Source of the DNA: Microbacterium sp. KUDC0406
GTDB taxonomy: Bacteria; Actinomycetota; Actinomycetes; Actinomycetales; Microbacteriaceae
Reading direction: 5' to 3'
Assembly: GCF_021582875.1 (NCBI RefSeq)
Contig: NZ_CP091138.1
Span: forward strand, 1,860,001 to 1,924,000
DNA: 64,000 bases
Below are positions 52,853 through 61,687 of this stretch, one piece after another. The number at the start of each line of letters is the position of its first letter. Position 1 is the stretch's first letter. The translations under genes and the position numbers were made by a program. A model generated the notes under the pieces. It made no database searches. It was not told where the DNA came from and saw nothing but the letters and a program-made list of their open reading frames with translations.

Positions 52853-53873
52853 GCGGGCTTCTCCGCCTCGCGTCGCCCTTCCTCGCGGGCACGCTCCAGC
52901 TGCTCCTGCAGACTCCGGCGACGACGGCGACGGTCCACGACCGTCAGCACGATGAGGAGGACGGCGATCCCGAGCGCGATCAGCTGAGGCCACGGCCACG
53001 CGGGCACGGTCGTCTCGACAGAGCTGGATCCCGTTCCCGCATCGCCGTCGACCACGGATTCCGCGTCCGCCGTCACACGCACGCTGAGCGGACCGGTCGG
53101 CCACACGCCGGTGAGGCGCACAGCTCCCTTGCGCTGCTCTCCCGGGGCGAGCTCCTCGATCTTCGCGGCGGTCTGCGCCTGCGACAGCGTGCCGAACGGC
53201 CCCTCGACCGACACCGTGGGAGTCACGGCGACGCGTGTGTTGCCGGTGTTCTCGATCGTGTACTCGACGTCCGCCGTCCCGGGCTGGAACGGATTCCACG
53301 ACATGGTGTACCGGGCGTTCACCGCGGGCGCCACCTCGGTGCGGTACTCACCGGTGACCCGGGTCATCACCCGGAAGCCGACACGGCTCGTGACGTTCAC
53401 CGCGGTGCCGCCCGCGTCAGAACCCTGTGACTTGATCGAGGCGGCGACGCCGGCGGGGTGGTCCCCGGGGTCGCGTCCTTCGGCACCGTGACGGTGAACG
53501 GCACCACCACCGCGCCGCCAGCGGGCACCGTGACCGAGTCGGGCAGATCGATCCACAGCCCCGCGTCCTTCGACGGCGTGCCCTCCGGCAGGATGTTGAA
53601 GCGGCCGGTGTCGGTGAAGTATCCGTCGGCAGCGATCAGCTGGAACGTGGTCTCCGCAGCGCCGTAGTTGCGCACCTCGAGATGATCGACGGCGCTCGCA
53701 CCGGGCGCGAGCTCCAGCTCTGCCCAGGAACGGCCGTCCGCCGCCGTTGCCGACGCCGGTCGCACCGACCACGAGACCCCGTCATCGGCCGCGACCGCCG
53801 GCACGGCGGCACCGCCGATCAGGACGATCGCCGCGCCGACCAGCGCCAGCATGCGCAACAGCTTCACTCTCAC
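52846..53873 (-). CDS. DUF916-type membrane-anchored cell-surface protein (apparent frameshift)
   Basis: A 342-aa exported protein after repair. Signal peptide VRVKLLRMLALVGAAIVLIGGAAVPAVAAD; the N-terminal beta domain VSWSVRPASATAADGRSWAE with LELAPGASAVDHLEVRNYGA resembles DUF916, now called the WxL-interacting protein peptidoglycan-binding domain. A second Ig-like domain follows, then one membrane helix (LIALGIAVLLIVLTVV) and a basic cytosolic tail (DRRRRRRSLQEQLERAREEG). The frame breaks at CCCC 53463-53466 (DATPG to DHPAGVAASIKSQG), fixed by one base. GTG 53873 has GGAGAGG upstream. A WxL-like protein is encoded 7 kb upstream in the same direction. Confidence 0.83.
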
Positions 53874-53969
53874 CGGGTGTCTCGCCTCTCCGGGCGCATG
53901 CACCCCTGCTCTTCGGTCATCTCAATCATAGGAACGTGCCCGCGGTGGCCGGCGCCCGCCCGGCGCGGC

Positions 53970-56684
53970 TCAGAGCGCCGGGTAGGACTGTTCGACGTCG
54001 GCGAAGCCGGCGACGGCCGCCGTGACGACGCCCGCGCCGATCGATGCCGCACGCGTGGCGAACGCCGTCGTGGCGGAGTGACCGGGATGGATCCCCGTGA
54101 AGGTCTTCTCGCCGTACGCGGTCGCGAGCGTGATCGTGACCGGGCGGTCGCAGCGGTTCTCGGCCGACACGTACAGGTGCACCTTGCCCGCCAGTGAGCG
54201 CGGCGTCACCTGCAGCGTCACCGGCGCTCCGCAGTCGATCTCGATGCGCGCGGAGTGCCCGTGTCCGTCCAGTGCGAACTGGAGCGTGAGCGGCGACGTG
54301 CTGACGACGGTCACTCCGTCGTCGGCCTCACCGGCGGCGACGGCCTGGACGTCCGCGAACGTCACGCGCGCGCTCGTCTGCGTGCGGCTGGGGTCGGACA
54401 GCGCGACGGCCAGCAGGTCGCCGTCGCGGTGCGCGGCGACCGAGCAGGGCCCGCTGACGGTGATCCCGTGCGACGGTGCGGCACCGGCGGGCGATGCGGC
54501 GAAGAAGTTCGCCAGCGTCAGGCCGTTCCCGCCATCCGCGACCACCTGCGCCGCCTCGTCGTTCGCGAGCACGGTCACCGACGGCGTCTGCGACTGCGCG
54601 GACGTGGTGCCCTCATCTGCGCCGGGGAGTATCAGGTACGCATAACCGCCGCTGTCGGGCTTCGCGCCGTGCCGGTGCGTGATGGTGAGGTAGTCCCGCG
54701 TCCGGGGCTCCGCGTCACCGCCGGTGTCGGCACCGGAGTTGATGGTCTGCCAGTCGCCCGTGCGACGGACCGCCTGCACGTCGACAGAGCCGCTCACGTT
54801 CTCGCCCTCGAGGAAGACGTATCCGCCGTGCCCCGCGATGTGCACGGCCTTGGTCGCCGCGACGGCGGCGTCTCCCGGGGCGAGCGTGCGCCGAGCCCCG
54901 TCCGCCGTGATCGCGGGCAGCCTCCCGGCCGCGAAGGAGCGGTTCTCGACGGTGGTGAACACCTCGTGATCGGTGGTCCCTGCGATCGCCGCGCCGAGGC
55001 AGACGATTCCGTCGTCGAGGAAGAACCAGGACTTCCGGGCGCTGAGCGTCCTGTTGTGGTTCAGGTGGTCCATCCCCTGGATCCCCCAGCGCCCGTCCAG
55101 CTCCAGCCCGCCGGCGAACGCCTGGAACGCCCGCGGGATGCCGGTGCCGTCGGCGGCGCCGTTCGCGTGGGGCTCGGCCGTGACCGTGGTCCCCGGCAGC
55201 CGGTACGGGTCGACCGTGGGCCAGAAGTCGGCGCTGAACTGGCCGGGATCGGCGGGCGTGTAGACGAAGGTCAGCCCGTCGCCCTGGTACCAGCCCAGGT
55301 TGTTCTCCTTGTTGCCCCACTCGTACCGGCCGATCCGCTTCGACGAGATGTTCGCGACCGCGCTGAACGCCGGACGGTGGTGCACCAGGCGGTCCTGGTC
55401 GCCGAACGCCTTCGTGTACACCGGGGCGGGCGCCGGCTCGATCGCGTCGTCGCCGAGCACGGAGGTCACCAGCAGCGACTTCGCCACCGTCTGCGTCGGC
55501 AGCCCGTACAGGGTCTGGTCCGTGCAGCGCTGCAGCCAGCCCTTCACGAGCGACAGGTACCGGGTGCGATACGGCTCGCCGGCACCGGGGGCCAGCAGCA
55601 GGATGGCGGTGAGCGCCGCCGCGCCGTCGACGTAGTCCGGCGCTTTCTGGCGCGACACGGCCCGTCCGCGCACGGCGTCCATCATCCGGCCGTTCCAGAT
55701 GAACGGTGCGTACGCCGCCTCGACCGCATCGAGGACCACGGCCTTCTTCGGGTCGGTGACATCCCACTCGCTGCCGCCGAGCAGACCCAGGATCTCGGCG
55801 ATGCCGCCGAGCGTGACCACGCCGTATGTGCCGACGTAGGGCAGGTAGGTGTGCTGCACGAACGACCCGTCGGTGTAGAACCCGTCACCGCTGGTGACGT
55901 ATCCGAACACGCTGTTCCTCCCCGCCCCCACCGTGTCGCTGAGCGCGTCACGCGCCAGCGCGATCTCGTCCGGCCGGCCGTCCAGCGCCCCGCGCAGCAT
56001 GCACGAGAGGGCCTTGTCGGTGCGGTTCGCGCCGGTCTCAGCGGAGCCCGTGCCGCGACCGCGCCAGTTCGGGTTCGGAGTGAAGTAGCGGGCGGCCGCC
56101 ATCAGCGCGGTGCGCACGTCGGCGGGCACGGCCTCGTGCAGCAGCACCAGGATGTCGGCGGCTTTTCGTGGCACGCCGATCTCCCAGAACCACCAGTTGC
56201 CCACGGGGGACTTCCCCGCGACGTACACGTTCGCCGAGATGAAGGTGAGCGCGGCGACGAGGTCGGATGCCAGAGCTGTATCGCCGTACTGCGCGCAGCC
56301 CGCCGTCGAGTACGCGAGAGCGAGGCTGAACATCCGGTCGAAGGTGAGGCCCATGTTCCCGGACAGCGTCGTCCCGGTGACACCGGTGATCGGCACATCC
56401 GCCCAGATTCCGGGCGCGGCGACGGGGCGGACCATCGAGTCCCAGACCGTCTGTGCCTCGGCGCTCATCTGGCTCAGCGCCTCGGCGAGCTCGGGAACGG
56501 ATGCGGCGCTGCCATCGCCGACGAGCATGATCCGGCGACGCTGGATGAGCGCCGCGAGCGGATCCTCGGCGGTCGCGGAGAACGCGCTTCGGGTGCTCGC
56601 GGCGGCGGGCTGGGTGCTCACGGCGACCAGCGCGCCGGCGCCGAGCAGGGTGAGGAAGGATCGGCGGGGCAGTTCCAGTGACAT
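53970..56684 (-). CDS. Polysaccharide lyase family 8 (hyaluronate/chondroitin/xanthan lyase-like), Tat-exported
   Basis: A 904-aa secreted lyase. Twin-arginine signal PRRSFLTLLGAGALVAV with AAAS cleavage region. The alpha toroid holds the PL8 catalytic residues: Asn in NWWFWEIGVPRKAADIL, and His and Tyr in DGSFVQHTYLPYVGTYG; Arg-rich AVRGRAVSR nearby. Beta-sandwich domains follow (GRYEWGNKENNLGWYQGDG, GIQGMDHLNHNRTLSARKSW). The last ~85 residues (from LAGKVHLYVSAENRCDRPVT) form a module also found at the ends of the GH31 and phosphoesterase proteins in this locus. It cleaves an acidic polysaccharide by beta-elimination. Which one is not determinable here. Confidence 0.9.
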   Translation of the reverse strand: MSLELPRRSFLTLLGAGALVAVSTQPAAASTRSAFSATAEDPLAALIQRRRIMLVGDGSAASVPELAEALSQMSAEAQTVWDSMVRPVAAPGIWADVPITGVTGTTLSGNMGLTFDRMFSLALAYSTAGCAQYGDTALASDLVAALTFISANVYVAGKSPVGNWWFWEIGVPRKAADILVLLHEAVPADVRTALMAAARYFTPNPNWRGRGTGSAETGANRTDKALSCMLRGALDGRPDEIALARDALSDTVGAGRNSVFGYVTSGDGFYTDGSFVQHTYLPYVGTYGVVTLGGIAEILGLLGGSEWDVTDPKKAVVLDAVEAAYAPFIWNGRMMDAVRGRAVSRQKAPDYVDGAAALTAILLLAPGAGEPYRTRYLSLVKGWLQRCTDQTLYGLPTQTVAKSLLVTSVLGDDAIEPAPAPVYTKAFGDQDRLVHHRPAFSAVANISSKRIGRYEWGNKENNLGWYQGDGLTFVYTPADPGQFSADFWPTVDPYRLPGTTVTAEPHANGAADGTGIPRAFQAFAGGLELDGRWGIQGMDHLNHNRTLSARKSWFFLDDGIVCLGAAIAGTTDHEVFTTVENRSFAAGRLPAITADGARRTLAPGDAAVAATKAVHIAGHGGYVFLEGENVSGSVDVQAVRRTGDWQTINSGADTGGDAEPRTRDYLTITHRHGAKPDSGGYAYLILPGADEGTTSAQSQTPSVTVLANDEAAQVVADGGNGLTLANFFAASPAGAAPSHGITVSGPCSVAAHRDGDLLAVALSDPSRTQTSARVTFADVQAVAAGEADDGVTVVSTSPLTLQFALDGHGHSARIEIDCGAPVTLQVTPRSLAGKVHLYVSAENRCDRPVTITLATAYGEKTFTGIHPGHSATTAFATRAASIGAGVVTAAVAGFADVEQSYPAL

Positions 56685-56765
56685 CTTCGGCGGCTCCTGA
56701 CAGGTGGGCGGATTCTTCAGAGGTGGGGCAGACGGGGTCTGCGGAGGTGGGGCGATCGGCGAAGC

Positions 56766-56797
56766 GGCCGGGAGGGGAGGAGCTCCTCCCTCCCGGC
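56766..56797. terminator. Strong hairpin after the GH31 gene
   Basis: GGCCGGGAGGGGAGGAGC pairs with GCTCCTCCCTCCCGGCC (one bulge) with virtually no loop. It lies 7 bp after the GH31 stop and 82 bp before the PL8 start. Confidence 0.7.
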
Positions 56798-56803
56798 CCT
56801 CCG

Positions 56804-59800
56804 TCATCCGATGCCTTCGTACGCGACGGTGCGCTGCGCCGTCACGTCCTCTCCGTCGGACTTCTTGACGACGGTGACGGTGACCTCGCCCGCGGGGATC
56901 GAGGCCTTGCGAGTCGCGACGGCCTCGATCGCGCTCTTGCCCGGGGCCACGGCCTTGATCGTCTTGCCGCCGTACGGCGTCTCGACGGTGACGTCCACCG
57001 GCACCTGCTCGTCGTTGACGACGCGCACCTGGACGTAGGCCTTTCCGCCCATCATCCGCGGTGCCGCCTCCGCCGAGAAGGCCACGGCGGGCTCCTCGTC
57101 GGCGCAGTGCAGCCGGGCGTCGCCCCACACGCCGTGGGCGCCGTTGATCGAGCCGGGCGCCTCGACGATCAGGTCGAGGTAGGTCGCCCCGGTCAGGTCG
57201 ACATCCACCTTCTCGGTCGGGAACCCGGCCTGGAACGTGGTGCCCTGGTAGCGGTTCACGCCGTCGACGTCGACCTTGAAGATCACCGATCCGTTGAAGC
57301 CGTCCTCCAGGCCGGCGTCGGAGGTGAAGCGGGTGCATTCGCCGCCGAGGTAGTACCGCACCTTCGACTGCGCGTGCACGCCGAGACCCTTCTCATAGGT
57401 CTTCTTCAGCTCCGGCGTCGTGTTGATCACCAGGGGCACGTCCGGCGAGGTCGCGGTGTCCTTGTTGGCCACGTCCTTGCCGATCACACCCCAGCCGGTG
57501 CTCGCCGAGACCCAGTCGAGGTCGGAGACCCACGGCTCACCGCTCGGCGCCTCGGGCATGTCGAGCGTCACGGGGCGGACGTCGAACAGCTTCGCCGTGG
57601 TGCCCACGGGGAAGGTGATCGAGCGCAGCTCCTTGGTCGGGATGAGCGGGGCGACGTTCGCGTACACCTGGTACGTGTAGGTCGGATACTCATACCCGTC
57701 CGGGTTGGCCTTGTTGTTGCGCCCCTTGCTCGCGACGGCGACCGCGGCATCCTTCAGCGGCCCGGACGACTGGATGAGCCAATTCGGGAAGTAGAAGGTC
57801 TGCTTCGCGGTCGTGCCATCCGCGTAGGTGATGGTGACCTCGGGGTTCACGCCCGCGCCCGTCGCCGACGACCCGAGGAACGCGAGGTGCGTGCCCTTGC
57901 CGCTGAGCGCGACCGTCTGGCCGTTCATCGACATCGAGTTCGGGGTTCCGGCCGCGGCCGACGGCCACTGGAACGTGAGGGTGTCGTCACCGCGCTCGAC
58001 CTCGAGCGGCTCCCCCGCGCGGGCACCGGCGGCGGCGAGTGCATCCTCCGAGAAGGATGCTCCTCCGCCGTCGAAGTTCCCGGCATCCTTGGTCGCCACC
58101 GACGTGATCGACACCGCGTCGAAGGCGGCGGCGATGCTGCCGTAGGCGACGTCGATCCGGTTCGCGCCGGTGAGGTCGCGCTCAGTCCCCGAGCCGTCCA
58201 GGAAGGTCGCGGCCGCACGGAGCTGCTGCGCGCCCGCGGCGGAGCCCGTTCCCGGCGAGACGACGAAGGTCGCCGTCGCCGTCGCGCCAGGCGCCACGGA
58301 ACCGGCCGCCGTGCCCTCGGACGAGACGAGCGTCCAGCCCTCCGGCAGCACCGGCTCGATGCGCACATCGTCCTTGGCCTTGGTGCCGGTGTTGTGGAAC
58401 GTCGCCTTCATGGTGGTCTGCTCGCCCTGGAACACCTGCTGCTCCAGTGCCACGCTCAGGTAGGCACGGTGCGAGTCGGAGTCCTTGCCGCCGACGGCGC
58501 TGGTGCCCGCGAGGGTCACCGTCTCGGACGAGCCGGATGCCACGGTGCCGGCCTTCACCCGCACGATCCCGCCGCGCGCATCCGCGTCGTAGAACCAGCC
58601 GGTCTCCTGCGCGTCGAACGCCTCCGCGTCGGCCGCACGCTCGAGGACGGTCTCGCCGGCCCGCACCGATTCCGGCGCCGATCCGGTGTGCACGTCGAGC
58701 AGGTAGGGCCTGGCATCCGCCTTGCCCTGGTATGCGCCGTCGCGATCGCCGATCGTGACCACCACGTCGCCGCCGTCCTGCTCCGGGGCGGTGACCGCGA
58801 ACTCCTGCTGCGAAACCGAGCCGCTCTGGTACGCGCGGGTGACCTCGTCGTCCTCGTAGAGGTCGAACGAGCCGTCGCCCTTCGGGTACACGTCGAGGGT
58901 GATCGGCGAGTCCTCGGCGACGAGCGAGGCGTTGCGCGCGGCCGCGCCCTGCGGGATCACGGCGCCGGCACGCACGAACAGCGGCAGGGTGTCCAGCGGA
59001 GCGGCGTACCCGTCGAGCACACGGCCTCCGTCGTAGACGTCGCCGGTCCAGTAGTCCACCCACTGACCCTCGGGCAGGTAGATGCCGTTGCGCACGTCGG
59101 AGTCCGTGAACACCGGGGCGACGAGGAAGTCCGTCCCGAGCAGGAACTCGTTGTTCGCCTCGGCTCCGTACGAGTACGGGTCGTCCGGGTACTCCAGAGC
59201 GAGGGAGCGCATCATCGGGGTCCCGGAGGAGTGCGAGCCCGCGGCCAGGGTGTAGATGTACGGCATCAGGCGCTGGCGCAGCTGCAGGTACTTCCGGTTG
59301 ATCTCGGTCGCCTCGTCGCCGTACAGCCATGGGCGCTTGTCGGTGCTCGCCCAGCCGCTCATGGAGTACAGCGCCGGGGCGAAGGCCTTCCACTGCAGAT
59401 CGCGGACGTAGCTCTCGGCGGAGCCGCCGAAGATGCCGTCCACGTCGCCGGTGGTGAACGCGAGACCGGAGTTGCCCGCGCCGGTCAGCGCGGAGACCTG
59501 CCAGCGCACGGCGTCGAGGTTGCCGGAGTGGTCGCCGGTCCACTGCATGCCGCACCGCTGCGCTCCCGCCCAGCCCTCGACCATGAGCGCGGTGCCGCGG
59601 GCATCCGAGTACTGCTCGATGCCGTCGTGCGCGGCCTCGCAGCCGGTCAGCGCGAGGCGGTAGCCGGAGCCCACCCAGGCGACGTCGAGCTTGCGCAGCC
59701 GGACGCCGGCCTCACCGACCTCGTACTCCTGCTGGTCCAGCGAGCGCTGGGTCCACAGACCGGTCTTCAGGTCGGTCTGGTCCTCGATCGCCGCGATGGT

Positions 59801-60898
59801 CTCCGGAAGCTCCTGGTACTCGCAGCCGTAGCCGTCGTTGACCAGCATCCACCCGCCCGGCATGTCGTTCTCGACGAAGTCCTTCGCGATCTCGAGAGCC
59901 TGCGGGGTCTTCAGCTTCGTCGGGTCCTTGCTGCCGGTGTATGTCGGGCTGGAGCGGTTGTAGCAGTCCGCATCGCCGTACTCCAGCGCGTACACCGGCG
60001 GCATGATCGGACGTCCGGTCAGCTTCGTGTAGCCGTCCAGCGACTGCTTGTAGTCGCCCACGAAGTAGTACGCGTCGAAGCGCTTCTCCTGGTGCGTCGT
60101 CGTGCCGCCCGCGAAGTCGTAGGTGCCCTTCGCGAACGTGTCGCGGAGCACGCCGTAGCCCTCGGAGGACATGTAGTAGGGAACGGCATTGGGGTAGCCG
60201 TCGTCGTCCCAGTCCGTGTTCTGGGCGACGTTGATCGTCGCTCCGGTGTGGATCGAGCGCCCGTTCTGCATGCCGCCGCCGAGGAACTGCTCGCCGTCCT
60301 GGGGCTTCAGCCGCTGGGTGGCCGCGGTCGTGGAGAAGCTGATCGGCGCCGACTCCTCCCAGACGACCGTGCCGTCGGCGCGGGTGAGCGTCATCCTGCT
60401 GGTGGCCCTGTCGATCTTCAGCACGACCTTCGAGGTGGAGATCGAGATCGTGTCGCCGTCCTCGACGGTGAGGTCCGCGGCGTCGAAGTCGTCGGTGCCG
60501 ACCACGATGTTCGCCGTGCGGGCGGCGTCGCCCTGCGGCGTGTTGGCGGGGTCGGTGAACGATCCGCTCGGGTCGGCCTCGACCCGCAGCGTGGTCGCGT
60601 CGAGGAACGTCACCCGTGCGGCGCCGTTCTCCGCGGTGAGCGTGACCGCGTTCCCGGACTTCTCGACGTCGCTGATTCCGCCGATGGACCCGCCGGTCGC
60701 CGGTGCGACGGCCGGCGTCACCGGTTTGGGGACGATCGGCGTCGGCGCGGCGCTCGACGCCGCCGCCTGCGCGGGCTCGGTCGCCGCGGGGCCGAACCCC
60801 AGGCCGGCGGCGACGACGGCGGATGCGGCGAGCGCGGCGAGCGCGCATCTGACGGGCCCTGCCCATCGGTTCTCCGCTGTGACTGTCTTCATCTTCAT
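56804..60898 (-). CDS. Secreted GH31 glycoside hydrolase with NPCBM and shared C-terminal module
   Basis: A 1364-aa exoenzyme. Signal peptide MKMKTVTAENRWAGPVRCAL ending in PAQAAASS. A GH31 N-terminal beta domain is followed by the barrel: RPIMPPVYALEYGDADCYNR, the nucleophile Asp in RLRKLDVAWVGSGY (~res 404), the acid/base Asp in QWTGDHSGNLDAV (~res 455), and the C-terminal beta domain with FVRAGAVIPQG. Then NPDQ-like/NEW-type beta domains, an NPCBM domain (ASTGWGVIGKDVANKDTATS, KGLGVHAQSKVRYYLGGECT), and the ~90-residue terminal module from GGKAYVQVRVVNDEQVPVDV. The DVAW nucleophile context differs from alpha-glucosidases (DMNE), so a transglycosylase or unusual alpha-glycan specificity is possible. 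Unknown substrate. Confidence 0.9.
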   Translation of the reverse strand: MKMKTVTAENRWAGPVRCALAALAASAVVAAGLGFGPAATEPAQAAASSAAPTPIVPKPVTPAVAPATGGSIGGISDVEKSGNAVTLTAENGAARVTFLDATTLRVEADPSGSFTDPANTPQGDAARTANIVVGTDDFDAADLTVEDGDTISISTSKVVLKIDRATSRMTLTRADGTVVWEESAPISFSTTAATQRLKPQDGEQFLGGGMQNGRSIHTGATINVAQNTDWDDDGYPNAVPYYMSSEGYGVLRDTFAKGTYDFAGGTTTHQEKRFDAYYFVGDYKQSLDGYTKLTGRPIMPPVYALEYGDADCYNRSSPTYTGSKDPTKLKTPQALEIAKDFVENDMPGGWMLVNDGYGCEYQELPETIAAIEDQTDLKTGLWTQRSLDQQEYEVGEAGVRLRKLDVAWVGSGYRLALTGCEAAHDGIEQYSDARGTALMVEGWAGAQRCGMQWTGDHSGNLDAVRWQVSALTGAGNSGLAFTTGDVDGIFGGSAESYVRDLQWKAFAPALYSMSGWASTDKRPWLYGDEATEINRKYLQLRQRLMPYIYTLAAGSHSSGTPMMRSLALEYPDDPYSYGAEANNEFLLGTDFLVAPVFTDSDVRNGIYLPEGQWVDYWTGDVYDGGRVLDGYAAPLDTLPLFVRAGAVIPQGAAARNASLVAEDSPITLDVYPKGDGSFDLYEDDEVTRAYQSGSVSQQEFAVTAPEQDGGDVVVTIGDRDGAYQGKADARPYLLDVHTGSAPESVRAGETVLERAADAEAFDAQETGWFYDADARGGIVRVKAGTVASGSSETVTLAGTSAVGGKDSDSHRAYLSVALEQQVFQGEQTTMKATFHNTGTKAKDDVRIEPVLPEGWTLVSSEGTAAGSVAPGATATATFVVSPGTGSAAGAQQLRAAATFLDGSGTERDLTGANRIDVAYGSIAAAFDAVSITSVATKDAGNFDGGGASFSEDALAAAGARAGEPLEVERGDDTLTFQWPSAAAGTPNSMSMNGQTVALSGKGTHLAFLGSSATGAGVNPEVTITYADGTTAKQTFYFPNWLIQSSGPLKDAAVAVASKGRNNKANPDGYEYPTYTYQVYANVAPLIPTKELRSITFPVGTTAKLFDVRPVTLDMPEAPSGEPWVSDLDWVSASTGWGVIGKDVANKDTATSPDVPLVINTTPELKKTYEKGLGVHAQSKVRYYLGGECTRFTSDAGLEDGFNGSVIFKVDVDGVNRYQGTTFQAGFPTEKVDVDLTGATYLDLIVEAPGSINGAHGVWGDARLHCADEEPAVAFSAEAAPRMMGGKAYVQVRVVNDEQVPVDVTVETPYGGKTIKAVAPGKSAIEAVATRKASIPAGEVTVTVVKKSDGEDVTAQRTVAYEGIG

Positions 60899-60938
60899 CG
60901 ATGCTCTCTCGTGTCGGAATGCGAAGTGCTGTCTGGGG

Positions 60939-60973
60939 CACGGAGTCCCGGGATCGCGTCCCGGGACTCCGTG
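60939..60973. terminator. Perfect 15-bp stem hairpin after the WxL-like gene
   Basis: CACGGAGTCCCGGGA (60939-60953), loop TCGCG, TCCCGGGACTCCGTG (60959-60973). It lies 5 bp after the WxL-like stop (60978) and 41 bp before the GH31 start. Confidence 0.75.
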
Positions 60974-60977
60974 GGTC

Positions 60978-61613
60978 TCACTCGAAGAGCGAGAGGGTGA
61001 GGTTGGCGGTGTAGGTGCCGGGTGCCACGTCGGCCGGAGTGCGCAGCGCCAGGTTCGCGGTGGCGCTGAACACACCCTCCGAGGCGACCTCCGCCGAGGA
61101 GAACGTCGAGAACAGCAGCTCGCGGTCCACCAGGCCGACGGCGTTCGGGCCGGAGTCCAGCACGGTCTCCACGGGGTCGCCCTCGAACACCAGCCCGTTC
61201 TCGTCGCCCTGCACCAGTGCGGGAGTCCAGCCGAGGTGATCCGCGGTGATCGCCTCCTGACCGTCCGAGCCGGTGAAGCCCGACGAGGTGCCCAGCACGT
61301 ACCAGGCGGCGTCGCCGGCCACTTCGTCGGCGCTGCGGGTGTCGGTGACGGTGACGGTCGGCAGCGTGCCGGTGAACTGCCGCACCGCGGCATCCGATCC
61401 GTTCTCGCTGAGGGTGGTGGAGGTGCCCGCGACGGACAGCGCGAGCACGCCGGGCTGCTCGATCTCGGGGATCTCCACCGAGACGTCGACGGAGCCCTCT
61501 CCGTGGGAGGTGTCCTCCTCGGCCGCGCTGGCGACGCTCGCGGCGGCGCCGGTGACGAGCAGGGCGGCGAATGCCGCGGTGGAGTACCGCAGCAGGCGAT
61601 TGTTCTTTCTCAT
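60978..61613 (-). CDS. WxL-like secreted surface protein
   Basis: A 211-aa exported protein: signal peptide MRKNNRLLRYSTAAFAALLV to ASAAEE, then one beta-sandwich domain. Segments such as VDVSVEIPEIEQPGVLALSV, TVTVTDTRSADEVAGDAAWY with GFTGSDGQEAITADHLGWTP, and the C-terminal PADVAPGTYTANLTLSLF resemble WxL-domain proteins (DTR...W.V...F), which attach non-covalently to Gram-positive peptidoglycan. The two exact WxL motifs are not present, so the call is by pattern. ATG 61613 has GGAAAGGAAG upstream. A DUF916 protein in the same locus is the usual partner. Confidence 0.75.
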   Translation of the reverse strand: MRKNNRLLRYSTAAFAALLVTGAAASVASAAEEDTSHGEGSVDVSVEIPEIEQPGVLALSVAGTSTTLSENGSDAAVRQFTGTLPTVTVTDTRSADEVAGDAAWYVLGTSSGFTGSDGQEAITADHLGWTPALVQGDENGLVFEGDPVETVLDSGPNAVGLVDRELLFSTFSSAEVASEGVFSATANLALRTPADVAPGTYTANLTLSLFE

Positions 61614-61650
61614 TTCCGTTCTTCCTTTCCGATGAAGGGGTGGTGTGGTG

Positions 61651-61680
61651 CCGGGACGCCGCTCGGTCGCGGCGCCCCGG
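61651..61680. terminator. Hairpin after the metallophosphoesterase gene
   Basis: CCGGGACGCCG (61651-61661) pairs with CGGCGCCCCGG (61670-61680), 10 of 11. It lies 8 bp after the stop at 61688. All three large genes of this locus are followed by such a hairpin within 8 bp of the stop. Confidence 0.65.
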
Positions 61681-61687
61681 ACGTGGG

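Noticed and set aside
56678..61000. A very long open frame (about 1440 codons) antisense to the GH31 gene
   Set aside because: Arg/Val/His-rich low-information translation typical of antisense frames in high-GC DNA. The opposite strand encodes a complete GH31 protein.
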